Shown one piece after another: positions 14,907-24,239 of a stretch of DNA of 40,411 nt; position 1 is the first letter of the stretch; each line of letters starts with the position of its first letter. The stretch is from SM1-46 sp002451215 (lineage in GTDB: Bacteria; Pseudomonadota; Gammaproteobacteria; Acidiferrobacterales; Sulfurifustaceae), in the NCBI GenBank assembly GCA_002451215.1, contig DKBM01000090.1, positions 1-40,411 on the forward strand. Reading direction: 5' to 3'. Position numbers and translations under genes: made by a program. The notes under the pieces were generated by a model that was given only the letters and a program-made list of their open reading frames with translations, had not been told where the DNA came from and made no database searches.

Positions 14907-17579
14907 TCACGCCTCCGCCGCGAGCGGCCGCGACGCCACACGCGCCGCGCACTCGCGTAGCCAGGCGTCGGAATGTGCGATGCACCACGCAATAACGTCG
15001 CCCGCGGTTTGCAGCCCTCCCCCACCCGCATCCTTGCGCTGCTGCTTTTCGGTGCCCGCATGATCGACGATGGCAATGAGTGGCGCGCAAAGCGCGCGAT
15101 TGCGAAGGTTGTGTAGCGCCCCAGACGCATGGGCAACATGCCGCCGGTCGCGGCTCGCGAGACCAGCACGAATTGCCTCGATTGCCGCGCGATCCTCGAA
15201 ACACTCCATCGCCTTCAGGGCCAAATCGAGGACCTGTGATACCCGCTCTTGCAGTATCACCCCAAGCAGTTCCAGGGCGTTATGACCCGCCTGCTTGCCA
15301 TGTTCGTGCCGAATGATCTGCAATCCCTGAAACAGTGTGCTCGCCTCCCTGACCTTCGATTCGGCGATCCGCTCGAAGACCTCGCGCGGTACCCGGAATC
15401 GCGCGAGCGCATCCAGCGCAGACTGCTGGGAACGCGGCGCAGCGCGATTTTCCAGAATCCATCGGGTCAGGATTTCGGCGCCCCGCTCGGATCCCTCGTG
15501 CTCCTCGAGCAGCGACAGCGCCGCGTCGCGCACGGTGTGATGCTCGTCCGCCACCGCCCGCATGCAGAGTGTCCCACGGGTTTCCGGGTCGAGGGCACGA
15601 AAAGCCGCCACGCACGCCACGCGAATAGCGGGGTCGTCCGAGCGGAATGTCGCCTCGATCGAATCCGCAAATTCAGGCAGTGTTCCCGGCGGGAATCGGG
15701 ATAGCGCGTCAAGCGCGGCTCGCCGAACGCGCGCCGAACGATGTTCAAGCAGCTTGCGGAGTCGCGACAACAGCCGCCGTTCGGGAATCCGGGCAAGGAG
15801 CTCGAGGCCCGCGATATTTCCGCCCTCCTGCTCGCCGGACAGCAAGCGCTCCCAGGTTTGTTGGGCCAGCTCCTGGAGTTCGCGCAACTCATAGCGCTGC
15901 ACGCCCAACACGCCGAGCGCGGCGATTCGCGGGTTGTCCGAGGCGAGACAGGGTGCGATGTGCGCGACCGCGCGCGTGTCCCTCGCATCGAACAATGCCT
16001 CGAGGATCGTTGCCTTGAGCCGCAGGTCCGTATCGGCGAGGGCAGTCCAAAGCAAGTCAGCTGCCGGCAGCTTTCGCGCGATCAGCAACCGAAGGAGCCG
16101 ATCGCGGGTCCGGTGGCTCGCGGATGGCAGTCGTGCTGCAATCGCTGGCACAGCCATTTCGGGACGAAGTGTCGCGAGCCGGCGCGCATAGGCGAACGCC
16201 ACTTCTTCGTCGGGGCCAGCGATTCCGCGCACCAGTTCCTTGCACAACTCTTCATTGCCCGCGTGCATGACCTCTTCCCCATGGCGGTGGGGAAGAAAGA
16301 GTCTGTGCGACAAGGTTGCCAGCAATTCCCTGGCGTAGGCGCGATTCGCACGCATTCGGAAGGTCAGATAGAGCAGACTCGTAACCAGGCCGCCGGCTAC
16401 GAAATAGACTGGCACAGGCAGCTCCTGCGTCAGCAGTAGAAATCCGCTCGCCACCAATAGCGCCGCCGGCAACACCAGTGCCGCGGACAATGCATTGACC
16501 CGGCCGAGCATGTACTCCGGAAGCGCGTGCAAGAACCACATCCGTGCGGGCTTGCGAATTGCCTGCGCAATCACATCCCGCGAAAAGATTCCGACCAGCA
16601 CTGCCGGCAAGCTGAAGCTGACGAGCAACACCAAAAAGCTGGCGACCATCCATGCCGGCAACGCCAGGCCGACCATAGTCACGCCGAAGCGCTTCAACAG
16701 CTTGCCAGTTACAAACAACTGCACCAGCAGCGCCGTGGCACCCATGAACGCGCTTATCCATCCAATCACCGACGCTAGCCGGGCCTCGTCGTGAAACGTC
16801 TCGGTGAGAACCCGATCGATCGAGTAGTCGAGAATGAACGAGCTGATAATCATGAAGAACAATCCGAACGACGCTGCTCTAAGCAGCGCCGTCTTGCGGA
16901 AGAACTGCAGTCCCTGCGCGACGTGCTCGACCGAGCGCTTCATGGCTCCACGACCCTTGCGCCCGGGCCGGAACAAGGGCGAAATGCCCGCCCGGTTGTG
17001 ATGTCGGACAATGAGCGCCACCGAAATCCCGGCGAGCGCCGCCCACACGAGCAGGGCGCTCGCAACGTTGATCGTCGCCACCACCACGCCGAGCAACACA
17101 CCGCCCAGCATCTTTCCTACGTTGATACTCGCAAACATCGGTGCTGCCAGCCGGTGCAATTGCTGGCCATCGAAATTCTGATCCGCGTACAGCTTGGCGT
17201 GGATAAGGAGCAGCTCGAAGGCCAGCTGGTACACGAGGAAGTAGGCCGGATAGACCCACTCCGCGCTCGTGAACGACATCACTACCCAGATGAGCGCGAC
17301 GACCGCCCCGAGCACGGCGAGCATCCTGATGAACATCCGCTCCGAGGGAACGCGATCGACGTAGGCGGCGTATGTGAGGCTTGCGGCCGCCGTGCATACG
17401 CTCAGGAGCGCATACATCACCGGGAGGTACTGCACACCGTAGCGCTTCAGGAACAGCGCGGCCATGCTTCCATGGCCCAGGGACAGGCCCACGCCGAGCA
17501 GCACGAACAGGCCAATGTAATAGCGCAGCAGCCCGCGCTCTGCTTCCTTCACCACAAAGACTCTTGTCAGCCAGCGCAT
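14907..17579 (-). CDS. Nucleotide-transporter-like (Npt/MFS) membrane protein with HEAT-repeat tail
   Basis: An 890-residue two-part protein. Residues 1-420 hold about twelve membrane helices resembling the ATP:ADP antiporter (Npt1/Npt2) and MFS fold, with segments such as FLVYQLAFELLLIHAKLYADQNFDGQQ and IRKPARMWFLHALPE that recall this family. Residues about 430-880 are helical HEAT-like repeats (RVRRAALDALSRFP, AIRVACVAAFRALD, TVRDAALSLLEEHE), predicted cytosolic. The following gene, one base away, encodes a cyclic-nucleotide-binding domain. A regulated transporter or membrane sensor is the likely role; transport of nucleotides is only suggested. Such free-living bacterial homologues need not be energy parasites' translocases. 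Confidence 0.85.
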   Translation of the reverse strand: MRWLTRVFVVKEAERGLLRYYIGLFVLLGVGLSLGHGSMAALFLKRYGVQYLPVMYALLSVCTAAASLTYAAYVDRVPSERMFIRMLAVLGAVVALIWVVMSFTSAEWVYPAYFLVYQLAFELLLIHAKLYADQNFDGQQLHRLAAPMFASINVGKMLGGVLLGVVVATINVASALLVWAALAGISVALIVRHHNRAGISPLFRPGRKGRGAMKRSVEHVAQGLQFFRKTALLRAASFGLFFMIISSFILDYSIDRVLTETFHDEARLASVIGWISAFMGATALLVQLFVTGKLLKRFGVTMVGLALPAWMVASFLVLLVSFSLPAVLVGIFSRDVIAQAIRKPARMWFLHALPEYMLGRVNALSAALVLPAALLVASGFLLLTQELPVPVYFVAGGLVTSLLYLTFRMRANRAYARELLATLSHRLFLPHRHGEEVMHAGNEELCKELVRGIAGPDEEVAFAYARRLATLRPEMAVPAIAARLPSASHRTRDRLLRLLIARKLPAADLLWTALADTDLRLKATILEALFDARDTRAVAHIAPCLASDNPRIAALGVLGVQRYELRELQELAQQTWERLLSGEQEGGNIAGLELLARIPERRLLSRLRKLLEHRSARVRRAALDALSRFPPGTLPEFADSIEATFRSDDPAIRVACVAAFRALDPETRGTLCMRAVADEHHTVRDAALSLLEEHEGSERGAEILTRWILENRAAPRSQQSALDALARFRVPREVFERIAESKVREASTLFQGLQIIRHEHGKQAGHNALELLGVILQERVSQVLDLALKAMECFEDRAAIEAIRAGLASRDRRHVAHASGALHNLRNRALCAPLIAIVDHAGTEKQQRKDAGGGGLQTAGDVIAWCIAHSDAWLRECAARVASRPLAAEA

Positions 17580-18064
17580 GCCGTCTTGTTGTACTGCTCA
17601 GGAAAACGCTTGAAGACGATGGGGTTTCCCGTCGCGGGCCCCGCTGGTTCGTCTAGGCATGACAGAACGGGCCTTTGCCGGGTTGTGCGTCGCCTCAATG
17701 GGACCTCCTGAAGCTGTGCATCTAAGACATCACACAAGCCTGGGGACGTCAACAAAGCGACGGAAGTGGACAATTCTGGAGAACCCGCCGGCCCGGCGAA
17801 CCCGTCGGGGCCGACACGCGTTCTTCCCGGTATTTACGGCGCGGCAAGGACCTCCAAACCGAGAATGACGAAGCAAGGCGGATGACCACTAGGATCGAAG
17901 CCCCGGTGCGACTTCGCTGTCCCAGTAAGAAAACAGAGGAAAGTCCTGAAGTGCGACACCGCGAAATGCAGGGTCGACACGCGCCCGCCGTTCGGGCACG
18001 TGTCGCACCTGTTATGGAACGCCCCAAACAGTGACGTTCTGCCTACGCTGTTACAGCAACAGTA
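17580..18064. other. Intergenic region, no gene seen
   Basis: About 485 bp between the transporter-like gene start and the 3' end of the secreted Cys-rich gene, both on the minus strand. It probably carries the promoter of the transporter-like gene. A short hairpin (CTGTT-ACAGC-AACAG, 18048-18062) lies just after the stop of the Cys-rich gene but has no T run. Confidence 0.5.
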
Positions 18065-18916
18065 TCAGTAATAAACCCAGCCGCAGGACGAACCACCAGC
18101 AAAGGTATAGGTCGGCGGCAGACAAACGTAGACTGAGCTGTGGTCACCCGTCTTGATCATGGAGAAGCTCAGGCCACGCTTGAAGTTCAGATCGGTGCCG
18201 TCACCGTGTGGACCTTCCGAACAGAGTGGCAAGCCGCTCGGGTCTGGTCCCTGGCCCTGGCGCTCTTCATTAATGCACTCCTTGACCGTGGCACCGCTAC
18301 GAATGCAGAAAGTCGTATCATCAGCATTGTGGACCGTGCCAACGATGGCGAAGTCACCCGGAATGGTGCCGTCGTTCAGTGCAGTCTGCACGTCAGCGGG
18401 ACAAACTGGCAACTGCCGCGTCACCACTGGCGTTTCGTTGGTCCCGTTGGTGCACACATCCACGTACGTCACGTTTTGATAGCTGCCATTGGACTTGAGG
18501 TATCCCAACTGGTTGCCGGTCGCGGCGTCATCCTTGTAGAAGTATCCGCAGTTGGACCCGCCGTTTCCGCCGCCGACAACCACGGCGTCGGCCTTGGTTG
18601 TGTACTGGGTGTAGGTGGGATCAAGCGCCCAGTAAACCGAGCCGTCTGGGTTCATCGCGCTCGTCGCCCTGAACTTTCCGGCGACCGTGCAGCTCGTGAT
18701 TCCGGACGCCGGATCCATGCGACACCCGGTCCAGCTGTTGGTTGAGCCGCCATTGCTCAGCGCCGCACACCCGGATGTCCCGTCGACAAGGGCGACGGTC
18801 TTGGCGCCCGGTGGCGCCTGTGTACACCCGGCGGCCCAGGCGTTGCTCAGGCCCCCGATGGCCACTAAGGCAACCGCCAACTTCAGTATCGACTTCAAGT
18901 ATGTCTTACCCATCAT
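18065..18916 (-). CDS. Secreted protein with twelve cysteines, unknown family
   Basis: A 283-residue exported protein I do not recognise. A Sec signal peptide (about 28 residues, ending SNAWA) is followed by a Gly/Thr/Asn/Ser-rich mature domain with twelve Cys, an even number that suits six disulfides after export. It ends in CGWVYY. ATG 18916 follows an AGGAG site; a second ATG follows at once. The gene starts 87 bp after the stop of the FecR-TPR-barrel gene on the same strand, so the two are probably co-expressed. Inference: it could be a substrate, cargo or extracellular partner of that protein. No enzymatic motif is visible. Confidence 0.8.
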   Translation of the reverse strand: MMGKTYLKSILKLAVALVAIGGLSNAWAAGCTQAPPGAKTVALVDGTSGCAALSNGGSTNSWTGCRMDPASGITSCTVAGKFRATSAMNPDGSVYWALDPTYTQYTTKADAVVVGGGNGGSNCGYFYKDDAATGNQLGYLKSNGSYQNVTYVDVCTNGTNETPVVTRQLPVCPADVQTALNDGTIPGDFAIVGTVHNADDTTFCIRSGATVKECINEERQGQGPDPSGLPLCSEGPHGDGTDLNFKRGLSFSMIKTGDHSSVYVCLPPTYTFAGGSSCGWVYY

Positions 18917-19003
18917 TGCTGTTCTCCTGCAAGAACGATTGATATTGGCCCTGCTCCCCTGCACAAAAAAACGATCCCCACAAAATCATGACGCTGTAAC
19001 TAT

Positions 19004-22000
19004 TTAGAAATTCACCATGATGCGTCCCATGAGGGAGCGTACCGGCTTATAGGGTGCTGTGATGCTCACGTCCTGGAAGGCACGATAGCTGTTGTCCTGA
19101 TAGCTGAACTGACGGTCGAACAGGTTCTGCACCGTGACGCTGACGATGCCCCGCCGCTGCGGAAGGCGGTAGCCAAGCGCGAAATCGGACACGGTGAACC
19201 TGCTGTCCAGCTTGGTCGTTCCGGTCCCGGCCGGAATATTGTTGTTCTCCACCGCCTGATCGACGTAGGTCATGACATAGCCGGCGAACCAACCGCTCGG
19301 ATGAAAGTACTGCACACGCACAGGCGCGGTGATGGTGGTGACATTGCGCGGCCGGCTCGCATCGAGGTTGTTGCTCGCAAAATCGTCATAGGCACCCTCC
19401 ACGCCCAGGCTCCAACGCGCACTGGGCGTCCAGTAGGCGTAGAGGCGATGCAACTGTTCGTCCCAGTCCTGGGTTTGAACGGACCCGCTCACGATGTCCG
19501 GGTGCTCGATCGCGCGCCACGTCGCCTCGATGCCGGTAGACACGGTACGTGTGGCGCGCCAGTCCAGAGCGGCGCCGTAGCGCGTCGCCTTGGTACCGTT
19601 GGCATCATCGAAAAGCTGGTTGAAACCGGCGATCTGGGTGGGCTCCAGGGTGCGATTGCCGGCCAGGGCAGGTTTCACAGTCTGGAAGTAGGCGGCACGC
19701 AGGGCTAGCGTGTCGCTAATGCCCCACTGGGCGCCGACTTTCGGGCTCCACTGCTCGACCTTGTAGTCGTAGGTGTCCTCTTCGTGTTTGTCGTAAGCCA
19801 CCCCCAGTGTCCATTGCACCGTTGCCGGGAAACGGGTGTAGCCGTACAGATAGCCCCGCGTGTCGCGGAGCTCGACGGACTGCTGGGAAGGCGTCACCGT
19901 CGTCACGGGAACCAGAACAATGATCGGCGGGAACGGCGGGCCGGGCCCTATGTCTACGGGCACGTACGTCGTGAGCGTATCCTGCTGGCTGGTATCCACA
20001 TCGGATTTCGACTGCGAGGCGCCGGCCTGAAGGTTGAAGCTATCGGCTCGATAGAGGTACTGCAACTCGTATTGATCGGCCTTTTCCTTGGTCTCGAAAT
20101 CGGTCCGGTAAGTTATTGCCCCGGGAATATTTAACAGCGTGACGCCACCCTCTTCGGTACGGTCCGACGAGATGGTGGACAACAGCAGGGTCGACCGGGG
20201 ACCAAAGTTCAGGCGCGCGCCAACGCGCGTGCTGTCGATCTCCCGCTTTTGGCGGAAGTCGTCGTAATACGTCATCGGGTCGAAACGCATGACGATATCG
20301 CCGTTGTTGGACTCGCGATGACGCTGTTCCACCTGAACGTTGAAACCAGCCGCCAGTTCGGCCTGGGCAAAGATGTTGTAGACCGAGTGCGTGTTGTCGT
20401 TGTTTTCGCGAAAGCCGTCGGTCTTGTAGTTGTAGGTACCCGCGCTAATGGAAAAGCGATTGATCAGCGCGGAGGCCGCGATTTCGCCACCGCGGGTATT
20501 CATGCTGCCGGCAAATCCGCTCAGCGCCGCCTGCGCCTGGTCGCGCTGGAACAGTGGCGTGAATTCATTGAAACCGGCGCTCGCCGGACCGCCACCGGTC
20601 ACCACATTCAAGCCTGTTTCACCGGAGCTCGGTTGCACGGGATTGATGTTGATGTCTTGCAGCAACTGCGCCTGAAGCTCTTCACTCACCCGGCCGATTT
20701 CGCGACGCGGATCATTGCGCAGCGCGTCAGCCAGAAAGCGATGGGCTGAAGCATTGCCAGGATCGGTGGCCAGCGACTTGGCGGCCTCATTGGAACCGAG
20801 CTGTGCGAAACCGAGGTCATCGTATCCGCGCGCCAGGCTGGTCCCGCGCGCTGCGCGATCCTGGTCGAGGAGCAAGCGGCTGCGATAGGCGGCGCGATCG
20901 TCGTTGCGGGCAATGGAGTCTTCCAGCGCCTCAACCGCCTCGGCCGGACGGTTCTCGGTTTGCAGCCGGATGCCGTCGTACAGGTAGGCCGTGGGATCCC
21001 GGGGGTCGAGTTCCTTGGCGATCCTGAACTGCTGGGCATCGATGTCCGCGCGGCGTTCCTCGAAATAGGCCTTGCCCAGGTAGGCGCGTAGCAAGGCGTT
21101 ATTGGAGTCCAGACCGACCGCCAACTCGATCTCGCGTCGACCTGCTTCCAGATGACCACGATTGATGCGCGCCAGACCGAGCCCCAGATGCGGAAGGGGA
21201 TCGGCGTTATCCGCGGCGATGGCTTTCTCAAACGAATCCGTTGCTGCTGAAATCTGGAAATTCGCAAGCGCCGCGAAACCGAGAGCCATATGCGCCCGGC
21301 CCAGGCCCGGCGCCAGGGCCAGGGACTTTTCTGCTGCAGCAATGGCATCACGACGTTGACCGAGCATCAGGTGCAACTCGGACAGACGCGCCCAGGCAAG
21401 GGCATCCTGGGGCTGACGTTTCACTGCCGTGAGCAATGTTTCGCGCGCCGCCGGCAAGTCAAATCTCGCCTGCTGCGCGTAAGACAGGGCGATGTAGGCG
21501 GCTGCGCTGTCCGGTGCCAGTTCGACTGCCTTGCGTCCTTCCGCAAGGGCCTGGTCGCGCTCGTTCAGCACCACCGCAATGACTGCGCTGAGCGCATGAC
21601 CCAAACCGGAACTGGCGTCCCGGGCAAGGGCACGGTCAATGTCCGCGCGGGCCTCAGCGATCCGGCCGACCGACAACAGCAGCGACGCGCGCAAGAGATG
21701 AAAGCGGGCATCGCGCTCACCCTCGGGTACGCCATCCAGGGCGGCGAAGGCAGCGGGGTAGTTTCCGCGCGCCGCGCTTTCCTGGGCATTGCGCAAGGAA
21801 GCAGGTGCGGCGGCGCTATCCGTCATGGCCAAGACGGGCGGATAGTAGAGCGCCCACTGGGCGGCGTCGCGCGGGCGCACGACGGTGCGCGGTTGTGGCG
21901 CCTTGCCGGCCTCGGCGGCGACCGACTGGCCGGAGGAAACCGCAACAGTTCCCTGCGGATTGGCCGCCCGCACCGTGCCCTCGAATACCGTGAGGATCGT

Positions 22001-22480
22001 CTGGTTGTCCGTCACGTTCAGGACGAACTCGGTGCCCTCGATCGATCCGTTCAGATACGGAGTGCTGACCTCGAGGCGGCGCGGCTTGCGGCTGAACGAC
22101 TGGATCGCTCCGCGCAGGAGGTCGACGAACGAGCGCTCCTCGGGCTTGTTGCTGACGTTAACCAGGCGAACCGCCGAGTTCTGGTCGATCCGCAAGACCG
22201 CCTGGTTGCTGAGCGCAATCGCGGCGCGGCTTCGCTCCGCCGCGCGCACCGAATCACCCTCGCACAGGGTTTGATTCAACTTCGCCGCGGTCCAGCTCGC
22301 GTCAGCGCCGCGCTGGACTTCAACGTTTCCTTCCGCGCTGGCGACTCGCCCAACGACGGGCTCACAGGAATCAGCTGCTTGCGCGGCCGAGCTAAGCGCA
22401 AGAATCAGAATGCCGGTTACATATGCCCACCGCGCAAACCGTCTGCCGCTCGCGGCGAGACGGGACCGAATGTCTCCCAT
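19004..22480 (-). CDS. FecR domain - TPR array - outer-membrane beta-barrel fusion protein
   Basis: A 1158-residue exported protein with three parts. After a Sec signal peptide (residues 1-35) comes a FecR-like domain (about 40-200; VGRVASAEGNVEVQRG, LCEGDSVRAAERSRAAI, STPYLNGSIEGTEFV, VFEGTVRAANPQG). Next is a periplasmic TPR array (about 235-590; for example ALARDASSGLGHALSAVI, AVELAPDSAAAYIALSYA, SLALAPGLGRAHMALGF). The last about 510 residues are alternating strands of a TonB-receptor-type beta-barrel ending in MGRIMVNF, a proper C-terminal Phe for BAM insertion. No TonB plug domain is visible. Start ATG 22480 has GAGG seven bases upstream; ATG 22486 is too close to it. TPR plus barrel in one chain resembles PgaA and BcsC exporters; this is analogy. 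Confidence 0.88.
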   Translation of the reverse strand: MGDIRSRLAASGRRFARWAYVTGILILALSSAAQAADSCEPVVGRVASAEGNVEVQRGADASWTAAKLNQTLCEGDSVRAAERSRAAIALSNQAVLRIDQNSAVRLVNVSNKPEERSFVDLLRGAIQSFSRKPRRLEVSTPYLNGSIEGTEFVLNVTDNQTILTVFEGTVRAANPQGTVAVSSGQSVAAEAGKAPQPRTVVRPRDAAQWALYYPPVLAMTDSAAAPASLRNAQESAARGNYPAAFAALDGVPEGERDARFHLLRASLLLSVGRIAEARADIDRALARDASSGLGHALSAVIAVVLNERDQALAEGRKAVELAPDSAAAYIALSYAQQARFDLPAARETLLTAVKRQPQDALAWARLSELHLMLGQRRDAIAAAEKSLALAPGLGRAHMALGFAALANFQISAATDSFEKAIAADNADPLPHLGLGLARINRGHLEAGRREIELAVGLDSNNALLRAYLGKAYFEERRADIDAQQFRIAKELDPRDPTAYLYDGIRLQTENRPAEAVEALEDSIARNDDRAAYRSRLLLDQDRAARGTSLARGYDDLGFAQLGSNEAAKSLATDPGNASAHRFLADALRNDPRREIGRVSEELQAQLLQDININPVQPSSGETGLNVVTGGGPASAGFNEFTPLFQRDQAQAALSGFAGSMNTRGGEIAASALINRFSISAGTYNYKTDGFRENNDNTHSVYNIFAQAELAAGFNVQVEQRHRESNNGDIVMRFDPMTYYDDFRQKREIDSTRVGARLNFGPRSTLLLSTISSDRTEEGGVTLLNIPGAITYRTDFETKEKADQYELQYLYRADSFNLQAGASQSKSDVDTSQQDTLTTYVPVDIGPGPPFPPIIVLVPVTTVTPSQQSVELRDTRGYLYGYTRFPATVQWTLGVAYDKHEEDTYDYKVEQWSPKVGAQWGISDTLALRAAYFQTVKPALAGNRTLEPTQIAGFNQLFDDANGTKATRYGAALDWRATRTVSTGIEATWRAIEHPDIVSGSVQTQDWDEQLHRLYAYWTPSARWSLGVEGAYDDFASNNLDASRPRNVTTITAPVRVQYFHPSGWFAGYVMTYVDQAVENNNIPAGTGTTKLDSRFTVSDFALGYRLPQRRGIVSVTVQNLFDRQFSYQDNSYRAFQDVSITAPYKPVRSLMGRIMVNF

Positions 22481-22486
22481 TGCCAT

Positions 22487-23088
22487 GCCTCAAGTTTTGA
22501 GCTGCAACTTCTCGAGCTGCAGCTCTTTATTGTTGTCCGCCTCGGTTCCATGGCAGGCTGCTCCTGGCATTCCCGTTGAACGCAAGGAAAGCAAAAAACG
22601 AACAGAACGACGGGGTGAAATACGGCGCTCCGACCACGAAGTCTTCTATTTCATGGCACTTACACTATGCGGGTGCGCGGCCCCTTTCGTCAAATCTTTG
22701 TGGGCATTTCGATGCCACCGATGTGCTGGCAGCACCCGCCGCGCGACCCAAACACTCGAGAGGCTCGAAAATCTGCAACACATGTGAAACACCTGTGCTC
22801 GTCGCACCGGAGCGGTGCATCGTCGCACCTAAAATATATGAACAAGCAACGGTGATTGGCCAGTTGACCAACCAACATGCCGCCGACGCGCGGGTCTGCG
22901 GCGCTCGCGTGCTACGGCTCCGGCTTTCTCCGTCCCTTGTGAGGATTGGCTCCTGCATGGATCGAGGTCCACAGGAGGCGCGACCGATATGGGCGAAGGG
23001 CGCGGCCGCGAGTCTGTAGTATGCTACTTGGCTTTCGTGCCGGGATGTCCCGAATAACTGCCGCATCGTGCACATCGAGGAGGGAGTG
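22487..23088. promoter_or_regulatory. Divergent regulatory region with palindrome and direct repeats
   Basis: A 600-bp region with no gene between the FecR-TPR-barrel gene and the cyclic-nucleotide-binding gene. It holds a perfect 12-bp palindrome GAGCTGCAGCTC (22514-22525), with another GAGCTGCA 15 bp to its left (22499-22506). It also holds two exact copies of TCGTCGCACC (22799-22808 and 22820-22829), 21 bp apart from start to start, which places them on one face of the helix. CGGGATGTCCCG near 23041 is a further small palindrome before the plus-strand gene. These are operator candidates for an unknown regulator. Confidence 0.6.
22664..22693 (-). promoter_or_regulatory. Candidate sigma-70 promoter for the FecR-TPR-barrel gene
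   Basis: On the minus strand TTGACG (22693-22688) and CATAGT (22669-22664) are separated by 18 bp. The -35 matches five of six consensus bases, the -10 four of six. Transcription would begin near 22657, leaving a leader of about 175 bases that contains the 12-bp palindrome. Confidence 0.45.
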
Positions 23089-24108
23089 ATGGAACAAATC
23101 ACGCTGGAAGCGCGAGATTTCGAAAAGATCCGCGCGTGCGGCACGGTCCGCCACTACAAAGCGGACGAAGTGGTCTTTTCCGAGGGCGACTCCGCGGATT
23201 TCGTCTACTTCATCGAGTCCGGTTTGGTTTCGATATTTCTCTATGAATTCACCAACCGCGTGGAAATCGGACAGCGCGGCGCGGGCAGCTTTTTCGGTGA
23301 AATGGCGGCCATCAGCGGGGGTAAGCGCACGGCCACGGTTACCGCGGTTGGCGATGCCACGCTTGTCATGCTGGACAAGGATCAGTTCGTCGAGCTGATG
23401 GCTGCCGACAGCGAGATTAACGAGAAGGTCAATCGCGTGATCGAACTGCGCACCGAAGAACTGGCGCTCAAGGAAAACCTGCTCGCCACCACCGGCATCA
23501 AGGGAAACAACCTGCAGATCAGCATCAAGGGCGATCCGACCATGCGCGAATCGGCCTTCGATCGGGACCGGCGCGATAGCCCGATGGACAAGGTGCTGCC
23601 CCAGATGATTCCCAACATGAAGACCCTCCTGCTCGAACGCTGCGTCAGCGAGCTGTTCCTGCAGTTCAACAGCGGCGAAATCCGCCTGACGTCGATCTTC
23701 GATCCGTTCAACTACGAAATCCATCCCGCCAACAAACTAATCGACAGGCATTATCTGGATCGTCATTTTCCGGTGATGGACTTCTCGGAAAAGGTCGGCC
23801 TGATCCGCCGCATGTACGACACCATCGGCACTGAGCTCGACAGGTTCAAACTACCCGAGCGTTACAAGGAGTCTTACCGGGACCACTACAAGAGCTGGCA
23901 GCCGCTGGCACAGGAAGAAATCGTGCACGTCATCGACAAGCTGCAGGTCCTGCGCAGCATCCCCAACTTCTATCTGCGCAACATGGGCGTCAGCATCACG
24001 CGCGACGCGATCCGCATGCAATTCAACTGTGATGGGACGCATATCGTCACAACCAGGGATTACGACCGCTTTATCGCTGACAATCTCGGCTTGGAAACGG
24101 TTGTCTAG
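23089..24108 (+). CDS. Cyclic-nucleotide-binding protein with unfamiliar C-terminal domain
   Basis: A 339-residue protein. Residues about 10-125 are a cyclic-nucleotide-binding domain: EVVFSEGDSADFVYFIESGLVSIFLYE, then the phosphate-binding cassette GSFFGEMAAISGGKRTATVTAV with the FGE and RTA residues in place. A helical linker (130-150) leads to a C-terminal part of about 170 residues (MIPNMKTLLLERCVSELFLQF, IFDPFNYEIHPANKLIDRHYLDRHF, YKESYRDHYKSW) that I do not recognise. No helix-turn-helix is seen, so it is not an ordinary CRP-type regulator. ATG 23089 follows GGAGG. It precedes the CHASE2 cyclase by 131 bp and is the natural candidate receptor of the cyclase's product. Confidence 0.87.
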   Translation: MEQITLEARDFEKIRACGTVRHYKADEVVFSEGDSADFVYFIESGLVSIFLYEFTNRVEIGQRGAGSFFGEMAAISGGKRTATVTAVGDATLVMLDKDQFVELMAADSEINEKVNRVIELRTEELALKENLLATTGIKGNNLQISIKGDPTMRESAFDRDRRDSPMDKVLPQMIPNMKTLLLERCVSELFLQFNSGEIRLTSIFDPFNYEIHPANKLIDRHYLDRHFPVMDFSEKVGLIRRMYDTIGTELDRFKLPERYKESYRDHYKSWQPLAQEEIVHVIDKLQVLRSIPNFYLRNMGVSITRDAIRMQFNCDGTHIVTTRDYDRFIADNLGLETVV

Positions 24109-24239
24109 GGATGTCGGCGGCCTGCGTTCCAGCCAACCGGAATCAGTTCGCTTTTTGACGCGTTGCTACCCAAAGCCCTTTTTACACCGCGGATCATGCA
24201 TACCACGCCAGGCAACTTGCTGACGTACGCCGCACTCGA

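Noticed and set aside
14906..15169. Longer version of the cyclic-nucleotide-binding protein
   Set aside because: The extra codons lie inside the HEAT-repeat gene in another frame, and a GTG with a perfect ribosome site sits right after that gene's stop.
21290..22579. A 429-codon open frame on the plus strand
   Set aside because: Shadow of the FecR-TPR-barrel gene; high GC makes long antisense frames common, and the translation is Arg/Gly/Gln-rich without domains.
22775..22800. CRP-like half site (ATGTGAAACACCTGTG) in the divergent control region
   Set aside because: Only one half matches TGTGA; the second half is not its inverted complement, so I do not call a CRP site.
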